Below are positions 61,834-64,000 of a DNA stretch of 64,000 nt, piece after piece. The notes below the pieces were generated by a model, which had not been told where the DNA came from, ran no database searches, and saw only the letters and a program-made list of their open reading frames with translations. The stretch comes from Haematobia irritans (Eukaryota > Arthropoda > Insecta > Diptera > Muscidae): NCBI RefSeq assembly GCF_050003625.1, contig NC_134398.1:68766891-68830890 (forward strand), read 5' to 3'. Made by a program: the position numbers and the translations under genes. Every line of letters begins with the position of its first letter. Position 1 is the stretch's first letter.

Positions 61834-63735
61834 GTATATACAGCAGTAAATTCGGCCGGGCCGAATTTTAAATACCCACCACCATGAAATAAATATGATA
61901 GTTTACTTTGAAAACTCTTCGTCGTAGTGGGTTACTTGATACTATATAGAACTGTAGGGGGTTTGATGACAAATCTTCTCCCAAGGCAGTCAGCTCCCGA
62001 AGAAAAACTTAAAGATTCTACCAATTTTGTTTGAGTTTTAGAGAAATTATAAACATATCGTGTATATGATTAAATTACGCCTTGATTTGAAATCTTAAAT
62101 CTGTAGATTTTTTCCGCCATTATTTAAATAAATACGATGAGTAAAATCTGGAAATTTTACTTTCAGTTTGAAGCAATTTTCACGATCAGTGCGCCTGCTA
62201 TTTTAGAGAATTTTAGAGTTGAATAAACGAAAATACTTTATAAGAAAAGGAAATTTCGTTTGTCTAAAATTTCATTATAGATTACTAATTTCCAGCAAAT
62301 CGGATAAAAACTACGGATTTTAGAAGCCCAAGAAATAAAGCCGGGAGATCGGTGTATATGGGGGCTATACCAAAACATGGACCGATAGGTACCATTTGCT
62401 ACTCACATATTTTTGATCTTAAAATACCTCCAGAATTTCAAACAAATCGGCTAGAAAACATAGTCTCTAGACACCCAAGAAGTAAAAATCGAGAGATCAG
62501 TCTATATGGGGGTTATACCAAAAAATTGACCGATATACCTCAATTTCGGCACATTTATTTGTGGTCTAAAAATACCTCTACATTTCGAATTTCAGGCAAA
62601 TCGGGTAATAAATACAGTTTATAGAAGCTCAAGAATTTCAGGCAAAGCGGATGGTAAATATAGTTTCTAGAAGCCCAAGAAGCAAAATCGGGCGATCGGT
62701 CTATATGGGGGCTATACCAAAAAATGGACCGATGGGCACCATTTTCGGCACACCTTTCTATGGTCCCAAAAGAACTCTAGATTTTCAATTTCAGGAAAAT
62801 CTGATAGAAAATATAGTTTCTAGAAGCCCAAGAAGCAAAATCGGGAGATCAGTCTCTATGGGGCCTATATCAAAACATGGACCGATGAGCACGATTTTCG
62901 GCACACCTTTTTATGGTCCTCAAATACCTCTAGATTTCCAATTTCAGGCAAATCGTATTGTAAATATAGTTTCTAGAAGCCCTAGAAGCAAAATCGGGTG
63001 ATCGGTATATATAGGGGCTATACCAAAACATGGACCGATACGGACCATTTTCGACACACCTCTTTATAGTCCTACAATACCTTTAGATTTCCAATTTCAG
63101 GCAAATCGGATGGTAAATATAGTTTCTAGACGCCCAAGAAGCAAAATCGGGAGATCGGTCTATATGGGGGCTATATCAAAACATGAACCGATACGGACCA
63201 TTTTCGACACACTTCCTTATGGTCCTAAAATACCCCTAGATTTTCAATTTCAGACAAATCGGATAGAAAATACTGTTTCTAGACGCCTAAGAAGCAAAAT
63301 CGGGAGATCGGTCTATATAGGGGCTATATCAAAACATGGACCGATACGGACCATTTTCGACACACCTCTTTATGGTCCCAAAATACCTCTGGATATAGGC
63401 CCAAGACCCCAAATCGGGAGGTCGGTTTATATGGGGACTATATCAAAACGGGGACCGATATAGCCCATCTTCGAACTTGACCTGCCTGCAAACAAAAAAC
63501 TAATCTGTGCCAAATTTGGGGACGATAGCGCCGTTATTGAAGGCTGTAGCGTGATTACAACAGACAGACAGACAGACAGACAGACGGACAGACGGACATC
63601 GTTATATCGTCTTAGAATTTCTCCCTGATCAAGAATATATATACTTTATATAGTCGGAAATCGATATTTCGATGTGTTACAAACGGAATGACAAACTTAT
63701 TATACCCCCGTCACCATTTTATGGTGGTGGGTATA
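61831..63735 (+). mobile_element. Tandem-module element, copy 2, in gypsy pol
   Basis: The left end CAAGTATATAC is followed by TTCGGCCGGGCCGAATTTTA; the right end is ACCATTTTATGGTGGTGGGTATA. Both match copy 1 at 46560-47498 in inverse orientation. From 62340 to 63450 a unit of about 154 bp repeats roughly eight times ('gggagatcggtctatatggg', 'accgatacggaccattttcg', 'caaatcggatggtaaatata'). A (ACAG)n/(ACGG)n run lies at 63560-63597. Frames at 62352, 62651 and 63110 are the repeat read through, not genes. The left third (61900-62330) is unique sequence. Confidence 0.85.
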
Positions 63736-64000
63736 AAAATGTCGCATTAAAAAGTTCATCTTTATATATAAAATCTAGATCAACTGTTCCCAACACAGGA
63801 ATCCTCTCACCACTGAACGTAAAAATTCGAACTGATGTTTTCAAAAATGATTTAATTTTCAACAAATCTGCTGTTTTAGCTGACATTATGTTTGCCTGTG
63901 CCCCTGTATCAATTTGGCAAATAATTTTTTTATGTTTTATTGTTACCTCCACATTCCATTCAGTTACATTCTTCTTTTTGTCCACCACTCCAATAAACAA
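63719..64000 (-). CDS. pro: Ty3/gypsy protease (partial, runs off the window)
   Basis: The minus-strand frame contains QIDTGAQANIMS, the aspartic-protease active site (DTGA), and a following GTVDLDFIYKDELFNATF. It runs off the right edge of the window upstream and is cut after NATF by the inserted element. It is the N-terminal part of the same pol polyprotein as 59044-61833. Gag should lie beyond 64000. The last residues (LYPPP) come from the inserted element. Confidence 0.88.
   Translation of the reverse strand: MFIGVVDKKKNVTEWNVEVTIKHKKIICQIDTGAQANIMSAKTADLLKIKSFLKTSVRIFTFSGERIPVLGTVDLDFIYKDELFNATFLYPPP

Noticed and set aside
62352..63463. Repetitive protein with SPRSKIGRSVYMGAI repeats
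   Set aside because: It is the 154-bp tandem module of a transposable element read through; it changes frame between units and has no start of its own.

Overview
The window reads as nuclear DNA of a higher (calyptrate) fly, most likely a muscid. It is AT-rich, has short introns with GT..AG borders, and is packed with fly-type repeats: the tandem modules around 'cccccatataaaccgat', mariner and DD41D transposases, jockey-, LOA- and CR1-like LINEs, and a Ty3/gypsy element. Nothing bacterial is present: no operons, no ribosome binding sites and no CRISPR. The species is my inference from repeat style.

Two host genes can be supported. On the minus strand, 18543-22563 holds a complete transmembrane-9-superfamily gene (TM9SF4 type). 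Ten coding exons join in phase to a 627-residue protein with a signal peptide, nine membrane segments and a C-terminal K-x-D coatomer-type tail. On the plus strand, 32280-33138 is the first coding exon of an unrecognised Ser/Asn-rich gene. It has a probable 5'UTR exon ending at 32150 and a good splice donor at 33139; the rest lies to the right, perhaps beyond the window.

Region 1-16700 is a graveyard of DNA transposons: short inverted-repeat elements inserted into each other, two decayed transposase genes, a jockey-like relic, and a 489-bp tandem duplication at 15714-16691. Region 22747-31200 holds two more copies of the 1.4-kb element first seen at 4958-6400. Both carry PIF/Harbinger-like mini-elements; in one the mini-element is an 822-bp palindromic dimer.

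Region 35093-58978 is a nest of retrotransposons. A minus-strand LINE (called LINE-C here), whose ORF1 has a PHD-like finger, a coiled coil and CCHC knuckles, is split by a plus-strand LOA-like LINE (43656-54522) flanked by an 11-bp duplication. That LINE is split by a nearly full-length CR1-like LINE (44228-49892) flanked by a 7-bp duplication. The CR1-like LINE is split in turn by a tandem-module element (46560-47498) flanked by TTT. A mini-element (52001-52247) also interrupts the LOA reverse transcriptase, and a 873-bp Harbinger-like element interrupts the PHD finger of LINE-C.

Region 58815-64000 is the 3' part of a Ty3/gypsy element on the minus strand: candidate LTR, purine tract, a 929-codon open pol, and protease at the window edge. 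It is broken by a second tandem-module element (61831-63735). The genes here do not form a pathway. The main story is the order of insertion, which the target-site duplications let one read.
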